64,000 bases of DNA from Pseudomonas viridiflava (GCF_900590885.1 NZ_UUON01000024.1:372001-436000); one strand, 5' to 3'; shown: positions 41,980 through 51,354, numbered from the stretch's first letter. The notes: generated by a model not told the origin, from the sequence alone. Translations and numbers: made by a program.

Positions 41980-43041
41980 ATGACCCAGACCGCATTAGTC
42001 GTCGGCGCCAGCGGCATCGTTGGCAGCGCCATCACCCAGTTACTGCTCGACAACAGCTGGCAGGTCGCCGCGCTTTCCCGTCAACCGTCGCAGGTGCCGG
42101 GGGTGATCCCGGTGGCCGCCGACCTCCAGGACCCCGCGTCCTTGAAACAGGCCTTGGCCGAGCTGAAACCCACCCACGTGTTCATCACCACCTGGTCGCG
42201 CCAGGCCACCGAAGCCGAAAATATCCGCGTGAACGCCGCGATGGTGCGCAATGTACTCGACGCCGTGCGCCCGGCCGGCAGCGTGCAGCACGTGGCGCTG
42301 GTCACCGGTTTGAAGCACTACCTCGGCCCGTTCGAAAACTACGGCAAGGGCAGCCTGCCGAAAACGCCGTTCCGCGAAGATCAAGGTCGCCTGGATGTGG
42401 AAAACTTCTACTACGCCCAGGAAGACGAAGTGTTCGCCGCCGCGCAAAAGGATGGCTTCACCTGGAGCGTGCATCGCCCGCATACCGTCACCGGCGTGGC
42501 CGTGGGCAATGCGATGAACATGGCGACCACCCTGGCCGTCTACGCCAGTATCTGCAAGCACACCGGCCGCCCGTTTGTGTTCCCGGGCTCGCGTGTGCAG
42601 TGGGACAGCCTCACTGACATGACCGATGCGCGGCAACTGGCCAAGCAACAATTGTGGGCCGCCACCACACCGGCTGCGGCCAACCAGGCGTTCAATATCA
42701 CCAATGGCGACGTGTTCCGCTGGAACTGGATGTGGGGCCGGATCGCCGCGTACTTCGACCTCACGCCGGCGGACTTCCCGGCCACGCCTGCGCCGCTTGA
42801 AACCCAGATGGCCGACGATCAGGCCGCATGGAGCCAGCTCACCGCGCAGCACGCGCTGAAAGAAGCCGACATAAAACGACTGGTTTCGCCCTGGCACACG
42901 GACGCCGACCTGGGGCGGCCCATCGAGGTAGTCACCGACATGTCCAAGAGCCGGGCGCTGGGTTTCACCGCCTACCAGGCTAGCGACCAGGCATTTTTCG
43001 ATGTGTTCGATCAGTTGCGGGCTACACGCCTGATCCCTTGA
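41980..43041 (+). CDS. SDR-family oxidoreductase of the PRISE type (progesterone 5-beta-reductase/iridoid synthase-like)
   Basis: The 353-residue NADPH enzyme has VVGASGIVGSAI (nucleotide-binding), TTWSRQATEAENIRVN, VTGLKHYLGPF with the catalytic Lys and NFYYAQED with the catalytic Tyr, HRPHTVTG, and ICKHTGRPFVFPGS. These are the conserved motifs of plant VEP1/P5betaR enzymes that reduce activated enone double bonds. Bacterial members reduce small enones in vitro. A strong GGGAGAAC Shine-Dalgarno lies just before the ATG. It is divergent from the nuclease gene and has no operon partner. Confidence 0.85.
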   Translation: MTQTALVVGASGIVGSAITQLLLDNSWQVAALSRQPSQVPGVIPVAADLQDPASLKQALAELKPTHVFITTWSRQATEAENIRVNAAMVRNVLDAVRPAGSVQHVALVTGLKHYLGPFENYGKGSLPKTPFREDQGRLDVENFYYAQEDEVFAAAQKDGFTWSVHRPHTVTGVAVGNAMNMATTLAVYASICKHTGRPFVFPGSRVQWDSLTDMTDARQLAKQQLWAATTPAAANQAFNITNGDVFRWNWMWGRIAAYFDLTPADFPATPAPLETQMADDQAAWSQLTAQHALKEADIKRLVSPWHTDADLGRPIEVVTDMSKSRALGFTAYQASDQAFFDVFDQLRATRLIP

Positions 43042-43073
43042 TGCTGCTGGCCGCCCTCGCCACAAAAGCCGGT

Positions 43074-44291
43074 TTAATGGCCGCTCGCGGCGGGTTTGTC
43101 AGACCCTCGCGGGCCGGGTTTGAAGGCATGGGCACGCGCACTCCAGGCAATCACTAACGCCACACCCACCAACCCCAGCATCGCCCAGGGAAACGCCGCC
43201 ACCCCCCAACTATCCAGCAACACCCCACCCACCACGCCGCTGCCGGCGATTGCGCAGTTCCACGCCACCACGTTCAGCGACAACGCCACATCCGCGCCCT
43301 CGCCCGCCGCGTCGGCCAGGGCGGTTTGCAGCAGGGTCGCGGCGCCGCCGAAGGTCAGGCCCCAGACCGCCACCCCGAGGTAGATCACCTGCGGCACCTT
43401 GCCGAGCACGCCAAACACCACGCTCACGGCGGCAAACGCCACCAGGCTGACCAGCACGGTGTTACGCAACAACGGCTCGACCAGCTTGGCCGTCATCCAG
43501 ATGCCTGCCAACGCCGCAACCCCGAACGCCAGCAACACCAGGTCCACACGCTCGGCCAGGCCGGCCGGCGCCACGAACGGGGCGATGTAGGTGTAGAGAA
43601 TGTTGTGGGCCAGCATCCAGCTGACCACCACCGCCAGCACCGGGCGCACCCCGGGGGTGGTCAACACGTTGCGCAATGACTGGCGTTGGTGCGCGGGCTG
43701 CGGCGCGTAGTCCGGGACTTTCACCAGCACCCAGGCAATCAGCACCAGGCTCACGGCCGACATCAAGCCAAAAGTGGTGCGCCAACCGACCAGCCCGCCG
43801 AGCCAGGTGCCCAGCGGCACGCCCAACGACAGCGCAATCGGCGTGCCGACCATCGCCAACGCCAGCGCCTTGCCCTGTTGATGCGGTGCAACCATGCGCC
43901 GCGCGTAACCGGCCAGCAGGCTCCAGGCCAACCCCGCCGCCACACCGGCAAAAAACCGCGCCACCAGGGTTACGCCATAGTGCGACGACAACGCCGTGAT
44001 CGAGTTGAACAGCAGAAAGCCAACGATGGTCAGCAGCAACACATTGCGCCGGCGCCAGCCACGGGTGGCGATCGTCATGGGGATCACCGCCAGCACCGAG
44101 CCCAGCGCGTAAGCGGTGACCATCTGCCCGGCCATCGACGGCGAAATCGCCAGGCCGTCGCTGATCAGCGGCAACAGGCCGGCGGGCAGGGTTTCGGTAA
44201 CGATGCAGATAAAACCGGTCATGGCCAGCGCCAGCAAGGCGCCGATGGGCAGGCGCTCGGATGAGGCCGATAAAGTGAGTGAGGGGGTCAC
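43074..44291 (-). CDS. MFS transporter, DHA1 family
   Basis: The start is taken as GTG 44291, with AAGGAG six bases upstream; a TTG at 44309 is weaker. The 405-residue protein has 12 predicted helices with TETLPAGLLPLISDGLAISP, ARFFAGVAAGLAWSLLAGYAR and LSLGVPLGTWLGGLVGWRTTF (antiporter motif). It is divergent from a TetR repressor, the usual layout of an inducible efflux pump. Substrate not predictable. Confidence 0.88.
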   Translation of the reverse strand: MTPSLTLSASSERLPIGALLALAMTGFICIVTETLPAGLLPLISDGLAISPSMAGQMVTAYALGSVLAVIPMTIATRGWRRRNVLLLTIVGFLLFNSITALSSHYGVTLVARFFAGVAAGLAWSLLAGYARRMVAPHQQGKALALAMVGTPIALSLGVPLGTWLGGLVGWRTTFGLMSAVSLVLIAWVLVKVPDYAPQPAHQRQSLRNVLTTPGVRPVLAVVVSWMLAHNILYTYIAPFVAPAGLAERVDLVLLAFGVAALAGIWMTAKLVEPLLRNTVLVSLVAFAAVSVVFGVLGKVPQVIYLGVAVWGLTFGGAATLLQTALADAAGEGADVALSLNVVAWNCAIAGSGVVGGVLLDSWGVAAFPWAMLGLVGVALVIAWSARAHAFKPGPRGSDKPAASGH

Positions 44292-44323
44292 GGGAAACTC
44301 CTTGGGCAAGACTTAAATACTGA

Positions 44324-44377
44324 TCGATACAAATGTTGCAGGTAGGCAGCACGCGTTGTCAACGACTTATGTATCGA
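44324..44377. promoter_or_regulatory. Inverted repeat in the MFS/TetR divergent promoter
   Basis: TCGATACA (44324-44331) and TGTATCGA (44370-44377) are perfect 8-base inverted repeats; the surrounding 15-base blocks match at 11 positions. A further GTATC lies at 44381-44385. These are probable TetR operator half-sites controlling both genes. Confidence 0.5.
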
Positions 44378-44411
44378 CTAGTATCTATCTCGTTTTCACA
44401 GGAGATCAGCC

Positions 44412-45056
44412 ATGGCACAAATGGGCCGCCCCCGTAATTTCGACCGCGACCAAGCGGTAGACCAGGCCTTGCACCTGTTCTGGCAGCACGGCTACGACGC
44501 CACGTCCCTGGCCCAGCTCAAGGCCGGCCTGGGTGGGGGCATCTCCGCGCCGAGTTTCTACGCGGCATTCGGCTCCAAGGAGGCGCTGTTCGATGAATGT
44601 GTGCAGCGCTACCTGGCGACCTACGCCCAAGTCACCGAATGCCTGTGGGACGACAGCCTGCCCCCGCGCCAGGCCATCGAAACCGCGTTGCGCCAGTCGA
44701 CCCGCATGCAGTGTGAAGACGGGCACCCCAAGGGCTGCATGGTTGCGCTGGGCGTGATGAGCGCGCCAAGCCCGGAGAATGCGCGGGTGGCGGACGGCTT
44801 GACGCAATCGCGGCTGCGTACGCGAGCCGGGATCGTCGCGTGTGTGGAGCGCGCAGTGCGGCTGGGCCAGTTGCCGCAGCACACGCAGCCGGCGGTGATG
44901 GCGAGCGTGTTCGACAGCTTTTTGCAGGGGGTTTCGCTACTCGCCCGCGATGGCGTGCCCCAGGCCACCCTCGATGCGGCGATCAGCCAGTTGCTGCTGG
45001 TCTGGGACATCAGCGCTTCGACCGTCGCCCCCAGCGCCCACACCCGGCACATTTGA
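44412..45056 (+). CDS. TetR-family transcriptional regulator
   Basis: The 214-residue protein begins with the TetR helix-turn-helix (GRPRNFDRDQAVDQALHLFW, SAPSFYAAFGSKEALFDECV, residues 5-60) followed by a ligand domain with a CEDGHPKGCMVALG segment typical of the AcrR/NemR-like group; the two cysteines there could sense electrophiles or oxidants. It is divergent from the MFS exporter and probably represses it. An AGGAG Shine-Dalgarno precedes the ATG. Confidence 0.92.
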   Translation: MAQMGRPRNFDRDQAVDQALHLFWQHGYDATSLAQLKAGLGGGISAPSFYAAFGSKEALFDECVQRYLATYAQVTECLWDDSLPPRQAIETALRQSTRMQCEDGHPKGCMVALGVMSAPSPENARVADGLTQSRLRTRAGIVACVERAVRLGQLPQHTQPAVMASVFDSFLQGVSLLARDGVPQATLDAAISQLLLVWDISASTVAPSAHTRHI

Positions 45057-45168
45057 GCCGGGCTGTTATCGGCCCAGCCAATGCATACCTGCGAATTATC
45101 GATTTGAGCCTTTGTTGAAGCGCGCCGACTATGGGGCCACTTCCAACAACAAAAACAAAGGACTCGCC

Positions 45169-46260
45169 ATGACTGCCCGATTTCACAACCCCGTAGACAC
45201 ACGTTTCGGCTGGGGTAGCCTGCTCGAGCTGGCCGACATCACCCAAGGCCAGACCGTGGCTCTGGTGACGTTTCCCGAAGCCCGGGGCCTGGGGCTGGTG
45301 GAACGCATCCAGGACCTGCTCGGCGACCGCCTGGTGTACGTAATTGAAGACGTGCAACCCAACCCGGACGTGGCGCAACTGCGCGACACCTATGAGCGGT
45401 TCTGGCAGGCCGCCGGCGACTGCGACGCGGTGATTGCAGTGGGCGGGGGCAGCGCAATCGACACCGCCAAGGCGCTGATCGTCGGCACCGAGTCGGGCCG
45501 TTTCGATGAGTTGCTGGCCTTGCTGGCCACAGGCAAACCTTTTATTCCGGCACGCAGCAAGGTGTTGATTGCCGCCCCCACCACGGCTGGCACCGGCAGT
45601 GAAGTCACGCCATGGGCCACCCTCTGGGATTCGGCGAACCTGAAGAAATACTCGCTGCACCTGGAATGCACCTGGCCGTCGGTGGCGATCATCGACCCGC
45701 AGTTGATGCTGACCGTGCCTGGCGGCGTTACCGTTTCCACCGGGCTGGACGCCTTGTCTCATGCGCTGGAATCGGTGTGGAACATCAACGCCAACCCGAT
45801 CTCGGACACCTTCGCGATCTCGGCCATCGAAGACATCCTCGAATGCCTGCCGCCGCTGCGTCGCGACCTGTCCAACCCAGAGCTGCGCTCGCGTATGGCG
45901 TTGGCGGCGCTTAAAGCCGGATTGGCGTTCTCCAACACCAAGACCGCCCTAGCCCACTCCATCTCCTACGAAATGACCCTGCACTACGGCCTGCCCCATG
46001 GCATCGCCTGCTCGTTCACGTTGCCGCTGGTACTGGGCCTGGCCTGGGGCCGCCATCCTGCACGCGACCGCACCTTGCAGCGCATTTTCGGCAGCGACCT
46101 GCAGCAGGCCCAAGCCAGGCTGCGTGACTTCCTGCACAGCCTGGAGGTGAAAACCGAGTTTGCCGACTACGGTGTAACGGCCACCAAGGCCGAAGCCATG
46201 ATCACCTTCGCCCTGCAGGGTGCGCGCGGCAAAAACTTCATCGGCGCCCACGCCCCCTGA
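45169..46260 (+). CDS. Iron-containing (group III) alcohol dehydrogenase, probable phosphonoacetaldehyde/2-hydroxyethylphosphonate oxidoreductase
   Basis: The 363-residue protein has the NAD-binding GGGSAIDTAK (near 94) and the metal ligands in STGLDALSHALE (Asp, His), ALAHSISYEM and LHYGLPHGIA (His residues). Group III members include PhpC, which interconverts phosphonoacetaldehyde and 2-hydroxyethylphosphonate. The cluster also encodes an organophosphate-type transporter, a LysR regulator and PhnX, so this enzyme likely oxidises 2-hydroxyethylphosphonate to the PhnX substrate. The frame is open back to 44950, but AAAGGAC places the start at 45169. Confidence 0.85.
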   Translation: MTARFHNPVDTRFGWGSLLELADITQGQTVALVTFPEARGLGLVERIQDLLGDRLVYVIEDVQPNPDVAQLRDTYERFWQAAGDCDAVIAVGGGSAIDTAKALIVGTESGRFDELLALLATGKPFIPARSKVLIAAPTTAGTGSEVTPWATLWDSANLKKYSLHLECTWPSVAIIDPQLMLTVPGGVTVSTGLDALSHALESVWNINANPISDTFAISAIEDILECLPPLRRDLSNPELRSRMALAALKAGLAFSNTKTALAHSISYEMTLHYGLPHGIACSFTLPLVLGLAWGRHPARDRTLQRIFGSDLQQAQARLRDFLHSLEVKTEFADYGVTATKAEAMITFALQGARGKNFIGAHAP

Positions 46261-46361
46261 AACATGCCGCTGTGCCACCGCGACGATTTCCTGCCGCACC
46301 CTCGCAAGAGTGCACCCGCCGATGCCCATCGACGGGACCGAACAATAAAAAGGAAAAGATC

Positions 46362-47657
46362 ATGAACCGTGCCCAAGCCTTGCCTGGCCTTACCGTGCAA
46401 ACCGCATCCTTTCGCGTCGCCCAGTGGCGCATGCTGCTGGCGGCGATGTTCTGCTACCTGTTTTTCTACACCGGCCGACAAACCTTCGGCTTCGCCATCC
46501 CCGGCATCCAGGCCGAGTTCGGCTTTACCAAGGAACACCTTGGCTGGGCATCTGCGGCCATGCTGTGGGCCTACGCCATTGGCCAAGCCATCAACGGCAA
46601 CCTGGCGGATAAATTCGGCGGTCGGCGCATCATGACTGCCGGGGCGGTGCTGTCCTGCGCGGCCAATTGGGTGACCAGTTTTGCCGGTAACTTCGCGGCG
46701 CTGATCCTGCCGTGGGGCATCAACGGGTATTTCCAGGCACTGGGATGGGCGCCGGGCAGCCGGCTGATTTCCAACTGGTGGAGCGCCGGCGAACGCGGCA
46801 AGGTCTACGGTTTGTATGTGTTCGCCGCAGGGTGCGCTTCCGTCCTTTCGTACGTGACCTCGATCGTGGTCCTTGAGGTGATGCACCTGGAGTGGCGCTG
46901 GATCTTCCGCTTGCCCGTGCTGCTGATGCTCGCCGGCGGGATTATCTTTTACCTGGTAGCCCGCGAGCGCCCACAGGACATGGGCTTCGAAGCCCTGGCC
47001 GATACCGGCGTGGCGAATGCCGAAGACAAGAACCATGAAGTGGCGCACGGCGAAGTCGAAACTTCAATGCAGCGCTACAAAGCGGTGCTGAAGAATGCAC
47101 GGCTGATCATTGCCGCAGTCTCGCTCGGTTTCCAGAACGCGGCCCGCTACGGCTTGATTGTCTGGGTGCCGGTGCACTTTCTGGGCGCCAACTGGAAAAG
47201 CGGCGACAGCCTGGTCGACCCCAAATGGATCACCGTGGCCCTCCCTGTCGGCATGGCCGTAGGAGCCCTGAGCAACGGCTGGGTCTCAGACAAACTGTTC
47301 GGTTCCAAACGTTACCTGGCGATCATGCTGTACATGGTCCTCGGCGCCGCCACCAGCCTGTGGATGTGGAGCCTGCCGCCCCACAGTGCGATCGGCCTGG
47401 TGGCGTTGTTCCTGTGCGGTTTCTTTGTTTATGGGCCGGCGTCGAGTTTCTGGGCCCTGTGCCCGGACCTGGTCGGCGCCAAGCGTGCCGGCACCGCGAC
47501 CGGCGTGATGAATTTCTCGTCCTACCTGTTTGCCGGGCTGGCGGAACCGCTGATCGGCAGTATGCTCGACAGTACCGGCAACACGTCACTGATCTTTATC
47601 GTGGTGACGACTGCCTGCCTGAGCAGTGCGGCGGTCGCCCTGTTCATCAGACGCTGA
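46362..47657 (+). CDS. MFS organophosphate:phosphate antiporter-family transporter, probable phosphonate permease
   Basis: The 431-residue protein belongs to the GlpT/UhpC family: FFYTGRQTFGFAIPGIQAEFG near TM1, NGYFQALGWAPGSRLISNWW near 125 (the family signature), and RWIFRLPVLLMLAGGIIFYL. OPA carriers move phosphate esters or phosphonates such as fosfomycin and aminoethylphosphonate analogues. An AAAAAGGAAAAG Shine-Dalgarno precedes the ATG. It sits between the alcohol dehydrogenase and the LysR gene of the phosphonate cluster, so it likely imports the phosphonate. Confidence 0.88.
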   Translation: MNRAQALPGLTVQTASFRVAQWRMLLAAMFCYLFFYTGRQTFGFAIPGIQAEFGFTKEHLGWASAAMLWAYAIGQAINGNLADKFGGRRIMTAGAVLSCAANWVTSFAGNFAALILPWGINGYFQALGWAPGSRLISNWWSAGERGKVYGLYVFAAGCASVLSYVTSIVVLEVMHLEWRWIFRLPVLLMLAGGIIFYLVARERPQDMGFEALADTGVANAEDKNHEVAHGEVETSMQRYKAVLKNARLIIAAVSLGFQNAARYGLIVWVPVHFLGANWKSGDSLVDPKWITVALPVGMAVGALSNGWVSDKLFGSKRYLAIMLYMVLGAATSLWMWSLPPHSAIGLVALFLCGFFVYGPASSFWALCPDLVGAKRAGTATGVMNFSSYLFAGLAEPLIGSMLDSTGNTSLIFIVVTTACLSSAAVALFIRR

Positions 47658-47677
47658 ACCCGGCACAGGACCTTTGC

Positions 47678-48550
47678 ATGTACCAGTATCACAAGTGGCT
47701 GCGTTCGTTTCATGCGGTGGCGAAAACCGGCAGTTTCACCCTCGCCGCCGAGTTCCTGAGTGTTGGTCAGCCGACGATCAGCGAACAGGTGAATGCGCTG
47801 GAAAAGCAGTTCTCGGTGGAGCTGTTTCACCGCCGCGGGCGCTTTATCGAAATAAGCGCGGCCGGCCACCAGCTGTATGCGATTACCCAAGGCCTGTTCG
47901 GGCAAGAGGATGAAGCCGTGCAACTGTTGCAGAGTTTCAAGCAACGCAAGTTGGGGATGCTGCGCCTGGGCGCGGTGTCGCCGCCGATTGCGATGAACCT
48001 GACGTACGAACTGATGCAGCGCCATCCGGATATCGAGCTGGAGACTTCGTTTTCCCCCGAAAAGGAAACCCTGGACCGGCTGTTCAATTTTGATATCGAT
48101 GTGGCGATCCTGGCGCTGTCCGAATTCGACCAGCGCTTCGACACGCAGCTGTACCACCGTTACCCGATCATTGCCGTAGTGCGCGATGACCATCCCTGGG
48201 CCAGCCAGAAAGAGGTGCATGTGGAGCAGATCAACCAGGAGAAATGGGTCATGCGCGAGAAAAGCTCACGCACTCGCCAACTGGTGGAAGAGCGCTGCAA
48301 ACACCTGGGTATAACACTCAATTGCGTGATGCAACTCAACAGCCGTGAAGCCATCGTGCACGCCATCGCCAAGGGCATCGGCATCGGCTTTGTCTCGGCC
48401 GTGGAATATGCCGAAACCCCGGGCACCACACCCATCACCTTTGTGAACCACCCGTTTTCCATCGACTACCACCTGTGTTGCCTGGGCATACGGCGCAACC
48501 GTCCGATGATCGCTGAGTTGTTTGATTCAAGCCCTGCTCCAAGCGCCTGA
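47678..48550 (+). CDS. LysR-family regulator of the phosphonate cluster
   Basis: The 290-residue LysR protein has its helix-turn-helix at residues 8-45 ([20 protein letters not shown] and [15 protein letters not shown]) and an effector domain starting [16 protein letters not shown]. It lies 20 bases after the transporter and 76 bases before phnX on the same strand, an arrangement used by regulators of aminoethylphosphonate genes. It probably activates the cluster in response to a phosphonate and not only to phosphate starvation. Confidence 0.88.
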   Translation: MYQYHKWLRSFHAVAKTGSFTLAAEFLSVGQPTISEQVNALEKQFSVELFHRRGRFIEISAAGHQLYAITQGLFGQEDEAVQLLQSFKQRKLGMLRLGAVSPPIAMNLTYELMQRHPDIELETSFSPEKETLDRLFNFDIDVAILALSEFDQRFDTQLYHRYPIIAVVRDDHPWASQKEVHVEQINQEKWVMREKSSRTRQLVEERCKHLGITLNCVMQLNSREAIVHAIAKGIGIGFVSAVEYAETPGTTPITFVNHPFSIDYHLCCLGIRRNRPMIAELFDSSPAPSA

Positions 48551-48626
48551 CCCACTGCTGTTTTTCACGCCTACCTTTCGCCACCGAAAGGGACGGCCTC
48601 CCTGTACCCGCCATTGGAGATTGACC

Positions 48627-49454
48627 ATGAACTACCAACAACCGACTCAACTGCAAGCCGTCGTCCTGGACTGGGCCGGCACCGTTGTGGATTTCGGCTC
48701 ATTTGCCCCCACCCAGATTTTTGTTGAGGCCTTTGCCGAGTTCGGCGTGGCGGTGTCGCTGGAAGAAGCGCGCGGCCCCATGGGCATGGGCAAGTGGGAC
48801 CATATCCGCACCCTGTGCAACCAGCCGCAAATTGCCGAACGCTACCGCGCCGTGTTTGCTCGCCTGCCCACCGACGAAGACGTCACCGCACTGTATGAAC
48901 GCTTCATGCCGCTGCAAATCGAAAAGATTGCGCTGCATTCGGCAGTGATCCCAGGCGCCCTGGACGCGATTGCAGCCTTGCGCAACCAGGGCCTGAAAAT
49001 CGGTTCGTGCTCCGGCTACCCGGCCGTGGTAATGGCCAAAGTCGTGGAGCTGGCGCGCCAAAACGGCTACGTCGCCGACCACGTAGTGGCGACCGATGAA
49101 GTGCCCAACGGCCGCCCGTACCCAGCACAGGCGTTGGCCAACGTGATCGCATTGGGCATCAGCGACGTCGCAGCCTGCGTCAAGGTGGACGACACCTGGC
49201 CCGGCATTCTCGAAGGCCGCAGCGCCGGCATGTGGACAGTCGCACTGACCTGCTCGGGCAACGCACTGGGCCTGACCTATGAGCAGTTCAAGGCAATGCC
49301 GGCGCAACAGCTCGCACAGGAGCGCACGCGCATCGGCCAACTGTTCGAAGGTGCACGCCCGCATTACCTGATCGATACGATCGTTGATCTGCCCGCGGTG
49401 ATCGAAGACATCAATGCCCGCCTGCTACGTGGGGAAACACCCCAGGGCGTCTGA
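48627..49454 (+). CDS. phnX: Phosphonoacetaldehyde hydrolase (phosphonatase)
   Basis: The 275-residue HAD-superfamily enzyme hydrolyses phosphonoacetaldehyde to acetaldehyde and phosphate. The nucleophile Asp15 lies in [14 protein letters not shown], the Schiff-base Lys56 in [11 protein letters not shown] (the feature that separates PhnX from other HAD proteins), and SCSGYP and [10 protein letters not shown] supply the remaining HAD motifs. A TTGGAG Shine-Dalgarno precedes the ATG. No phnW transaminase is nearby, so phosphonoacetaldehyde probably comes from the alcohol dehydrogenase reaction. Confidence 0.95.
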   Translation: MNYQQPTQLQAVVLDWAGTVVDFGSFAPTQIFVEAFAEFGVAVSLEEARGPMGMGKWDHIRTLCNQPQIAERYRAVFARLPTDEDVTALYERFMPLQIEKIALHSAVIPGALDAIAALRNQGLKIGSCSGYPAVVMAKVVELARQNGYVADHVVATDEVPNGRPYPAQALANVIALGISDVAACVKVDDTWPGILEGRSAGMWTVALTCSGNALGLTYEQFKAMPAQQLAQERTRIGQLFEGARPHYLIDTIVDLPAVIEDINARLLRGETPQGV

Positions 49455-49460
49455 CCGCAG

Positions 49461-49489
49461 GGGGCACGCCTATCGCGAGGGCGTGCCCC
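49461..49489. terminator. Hairpin between phnX and the LysR remnant
   Basis: GGGGCACGCC (49461-49470) and GGCGTGCCCC (49480-49489) form a perfect 10-bp stem with a 9-base loop. There is no U-run, so it may be a weak or Rho-assisted terminator between convergent units. Confidence 0.5.
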
Positions 49490-49731
49490 ATTCGTCCCGA
49501 CTCGCCAGCAAAAAATCCACAAACGCCCGCACCCGATGCGGCACGCAGCGCCCATGGAGATACAGCAAGGTAAACGGCCGCGAGCGCCCGCCAAACGGCT
49601 GCAACACCTGCGCCATGCTTGGCCGAAGTTACACCGGCCACCTGCGCGGCGGCGGTGAAGCTGCTGGATTCGGCAGCCCGGCAGAACAGCTCGATGCTGC
49701 CCAGCTGCAAATCTTCGAAATGGCGCTTCAT
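49470..49731 (-). pseudogene. LysR-family regulator remnant with large internal deletion
   Basis: ATG at 49731 begins a normal LysR N terminus (MKRHFEDLQLGSIELFCRAA, then SSSFTAAAQVAGVT). After about 37 residues the sequence jumps, in a different frame, to a typical LysR C-terminal tail, LQPFGGRSRPFTLLYLHGR and VPHRVRAFVDFLLASRDEWG, ending at a stop at 49472-49470. Roughly 210 residues of the middle are gone. This is a decayed regulator, and the deletion joins two ends of one gene. Confidence 0.8.
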
Positions 49732-49852
49732 GATTGATTACACCGAATGGCGATTTGAAGGGTTACACCACCTGTTTATCAGCCCTGATCACATAAATAC
49801 AGCCGCCGCTGCTGGCCACGCTTGCTTTCGCTGATGGCACACCGCTAATCTT

Positions 49853-49873
49853 GCGAATAATTCTTATCCGCAG
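49853..49873 (+). promoter_or_regulatory. Fur-box-like site before the ECF sigma factor gene
   Basis: TGCGAATAATTCTTATCCGCA is an inverted repeat (8 of 9 arm positions match) with the AATAA...TTAT core of Fur boxes. It lies just upstream of the FecI-like gene, where iron-dependent repression of such sigma factors normally acts. Confidence 0.6.
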
Positions 49874-49885
49874 ACGTATCCCAGC

Positions 49886-50407
49886 ATGTCGGCCAGCAAC
49901 CTCCCCTTGAACCAGGCTGTCCAGGCGCTCTACACCGAGCACCATGGCTGGCTGTTCGGCTGGCTGCGCAAAAAGCTTGGCTGCCCACAGAATGCGGCGG
50001 ACCTTTCCCACGATACGTTCATGCGAATTCTCACCTCCCGCGATGCCCTCGGCGGCATGCGTGAGCCCCGGGCCTTCCTCACCACCACCGCGCGCCACCT
50101 GATCATCGACCGCGCGCGCCGCCGCCAGCTGGAAGACGCCTACCTGCGCGAGCTGGCGCTGACCATCGAGATGATGGAACAGTGCCAGCAGTCGCCGGAA
50201 CAGATCCTCGTCACCCTTGAAGCACTCGAACAGATCGCCTTCGTGCTCGACGGCCTGGCCCTGAATGCGCGGCAGGCGTTCCTGCTGTACTTTCTCGACG
50301 GCCTGCGCCAAAGCGAGATCGCCAGCCGCCTGGGGATTTCCGAGCGCATGGTGCGCAAGCACCTGATGAATGCCCTGATGCACTGCAACCACGCGCTGGA
50401 CGTATGA
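49886..50407 (+). CDS. ECF sigma factor, FecI-like
   Basis: The 173-residue protein has sigma-70 region 2 (LYTEHHGWLFGWLRKKLG to DLSHDTFMRIL) and region 4 (LNARQAFLLYFLDGLRQSEI, then SERMVRKHLM). It directs transcription of the siderophore-receptor gene when the FecR protein relays a signal from the outer membrane. It overlaps the fecR-like start by four bases and has a Fur-like box upstream, the standard iron-starvation design. Confidence 0.92.
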   Translation: MSASNLPLNQAVQALYTEHHGWLFGWLRKKLGCPQNAADLSHDTFMRILTSRDALGGMREPRAFLTTTARHLIIDRARRRQLEDAYLRELALTIEMMEQCQQSPEQILVTLEALEQIAFVLDGLALNARQAFLLYFLDGLRQSEIASRLGISERMVRKHLMNALMHCNHALDV

Positions 50408-51354
50408 GCAACGACCTCGACCAGCAGGCCGCCAACTGGGTGATCCGCCTCAATGAAGGCAACCTCAGCGAGCGCGAGCAGCAGCAATTCGAGCGCTGGA
50501 AGGCCGCAGACCCGCAGCATGGCGCGGCCTTTGAGCGCTTGCAGGGGTTTGTCGGGCGCTTGCAGGCCCTGCGCCCGCAGCAGGCCCCGGTGCAGGCTGC
50601 ACTGGAAGCCGCGCGGGTACGCCGGCGCAACCCGGCTGGCCGCGTGCTGCTGGGTTTGCTGGTGGCGTTGCCGGTGGCCCTGGCATTGCGGGCCTACCCA
50701 CCGAACTACTGGCTGGCCGACCAGCGCACCGCCCCGGCGCAGTGGCAGCAGCTCAAGCTGGAAGACGGCTCGCAACTGACCCTCAGCGGCAACAGCGCCG
50801 TGGACCTGAACTTCAACGGCCAGCAGCGCCAGGTGCGTTTGCTGCGCGGCGAGATCCTGGTGCAAGTGGCCCACGACGCGACGCGGCCGTTTACGGTGGT
50901 CACCGACGACGGCCAGATGCGCGCCCTCGGCACGCGCTTTACGGTCAAGCGCGAGGCGCCGGGCACGCTGCTGAGCATGCTCGAATCCAGCGTCGCCGCC
51001 ACCGACGCCAGCCAGCATGATGACGTGCAGGTCAGCGCCGGGCAGCAGGCGCGCATTACCCCGAGCGCGGTAAAGCTGCTAGGCAGGATCGAACCACGCG
51101 CCACCGACGACGCCTGGAAACACCATCAATTGGTGGTGCAGGACCGCCCCCTGCCGGAAGTGCTCGACGAACTCGCGCGCCAGTACGGCGGCCATGTGCA
51201 GTTCGACCGCCAACAGTTGGCCGACCTGCGTGTGTCTGCCGTGTTGCCGCTGGATAACCCGCGTCGCGCCCTGAAATTGATCGCCGACGGCCTGCCGGTG
51301 CGTATCCGCGCGTACAGCCCGTTGTGGTTGCAGATCGAACGCCAGGAAAAATAG
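50404..51354 (+). CDS. FecR-family anti-sigma regulator
   Basis: The 316-residue protein has an N-terminal cytoplasmic DUF4880 domain (AANWVIRLNEGNLSEREQQQFERW), one transmembrane helix at about 78-95 (LLGLLVALPVALALRAY), and a periplasmic FecR domain (TLSGNSAVDLNFNGQQRQVRLL, LGTRFTVKREAPG), followed by a secretin-and-TonB-like tail. It holds the sigma factor inactive until the receptor binds its ligand. Four-base overlap with the sigma gene couples their translation. Confidence 0.93.
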   Translation: MSNDLDQQAANWVIRLNEGNLSEREQQQFERWKAADPQHGAAFERLQGFVGRLQALRPQQAPVQAALEAARVRRRNPAGRVLLGLLVALPVALALRAYPPNYWLADQRTAPAQWQQLKLEDGSQLTLSGNSAVDLNFNGQQRQVRLLRGEILVQVAHDATRPFTVVTDDGQMRALGTRFTVKREAPGTLLSMLESSVAATDASQHDDVQVSAGQQARITPSAVKLLGRIEPRATDDAWKHHQLVVQDRPLPEVLDELARQYGGHVQFDRQQLADLRVSAVLPLDNPRRALKLIADGLPVRIRAYSPLWLQIERQEK

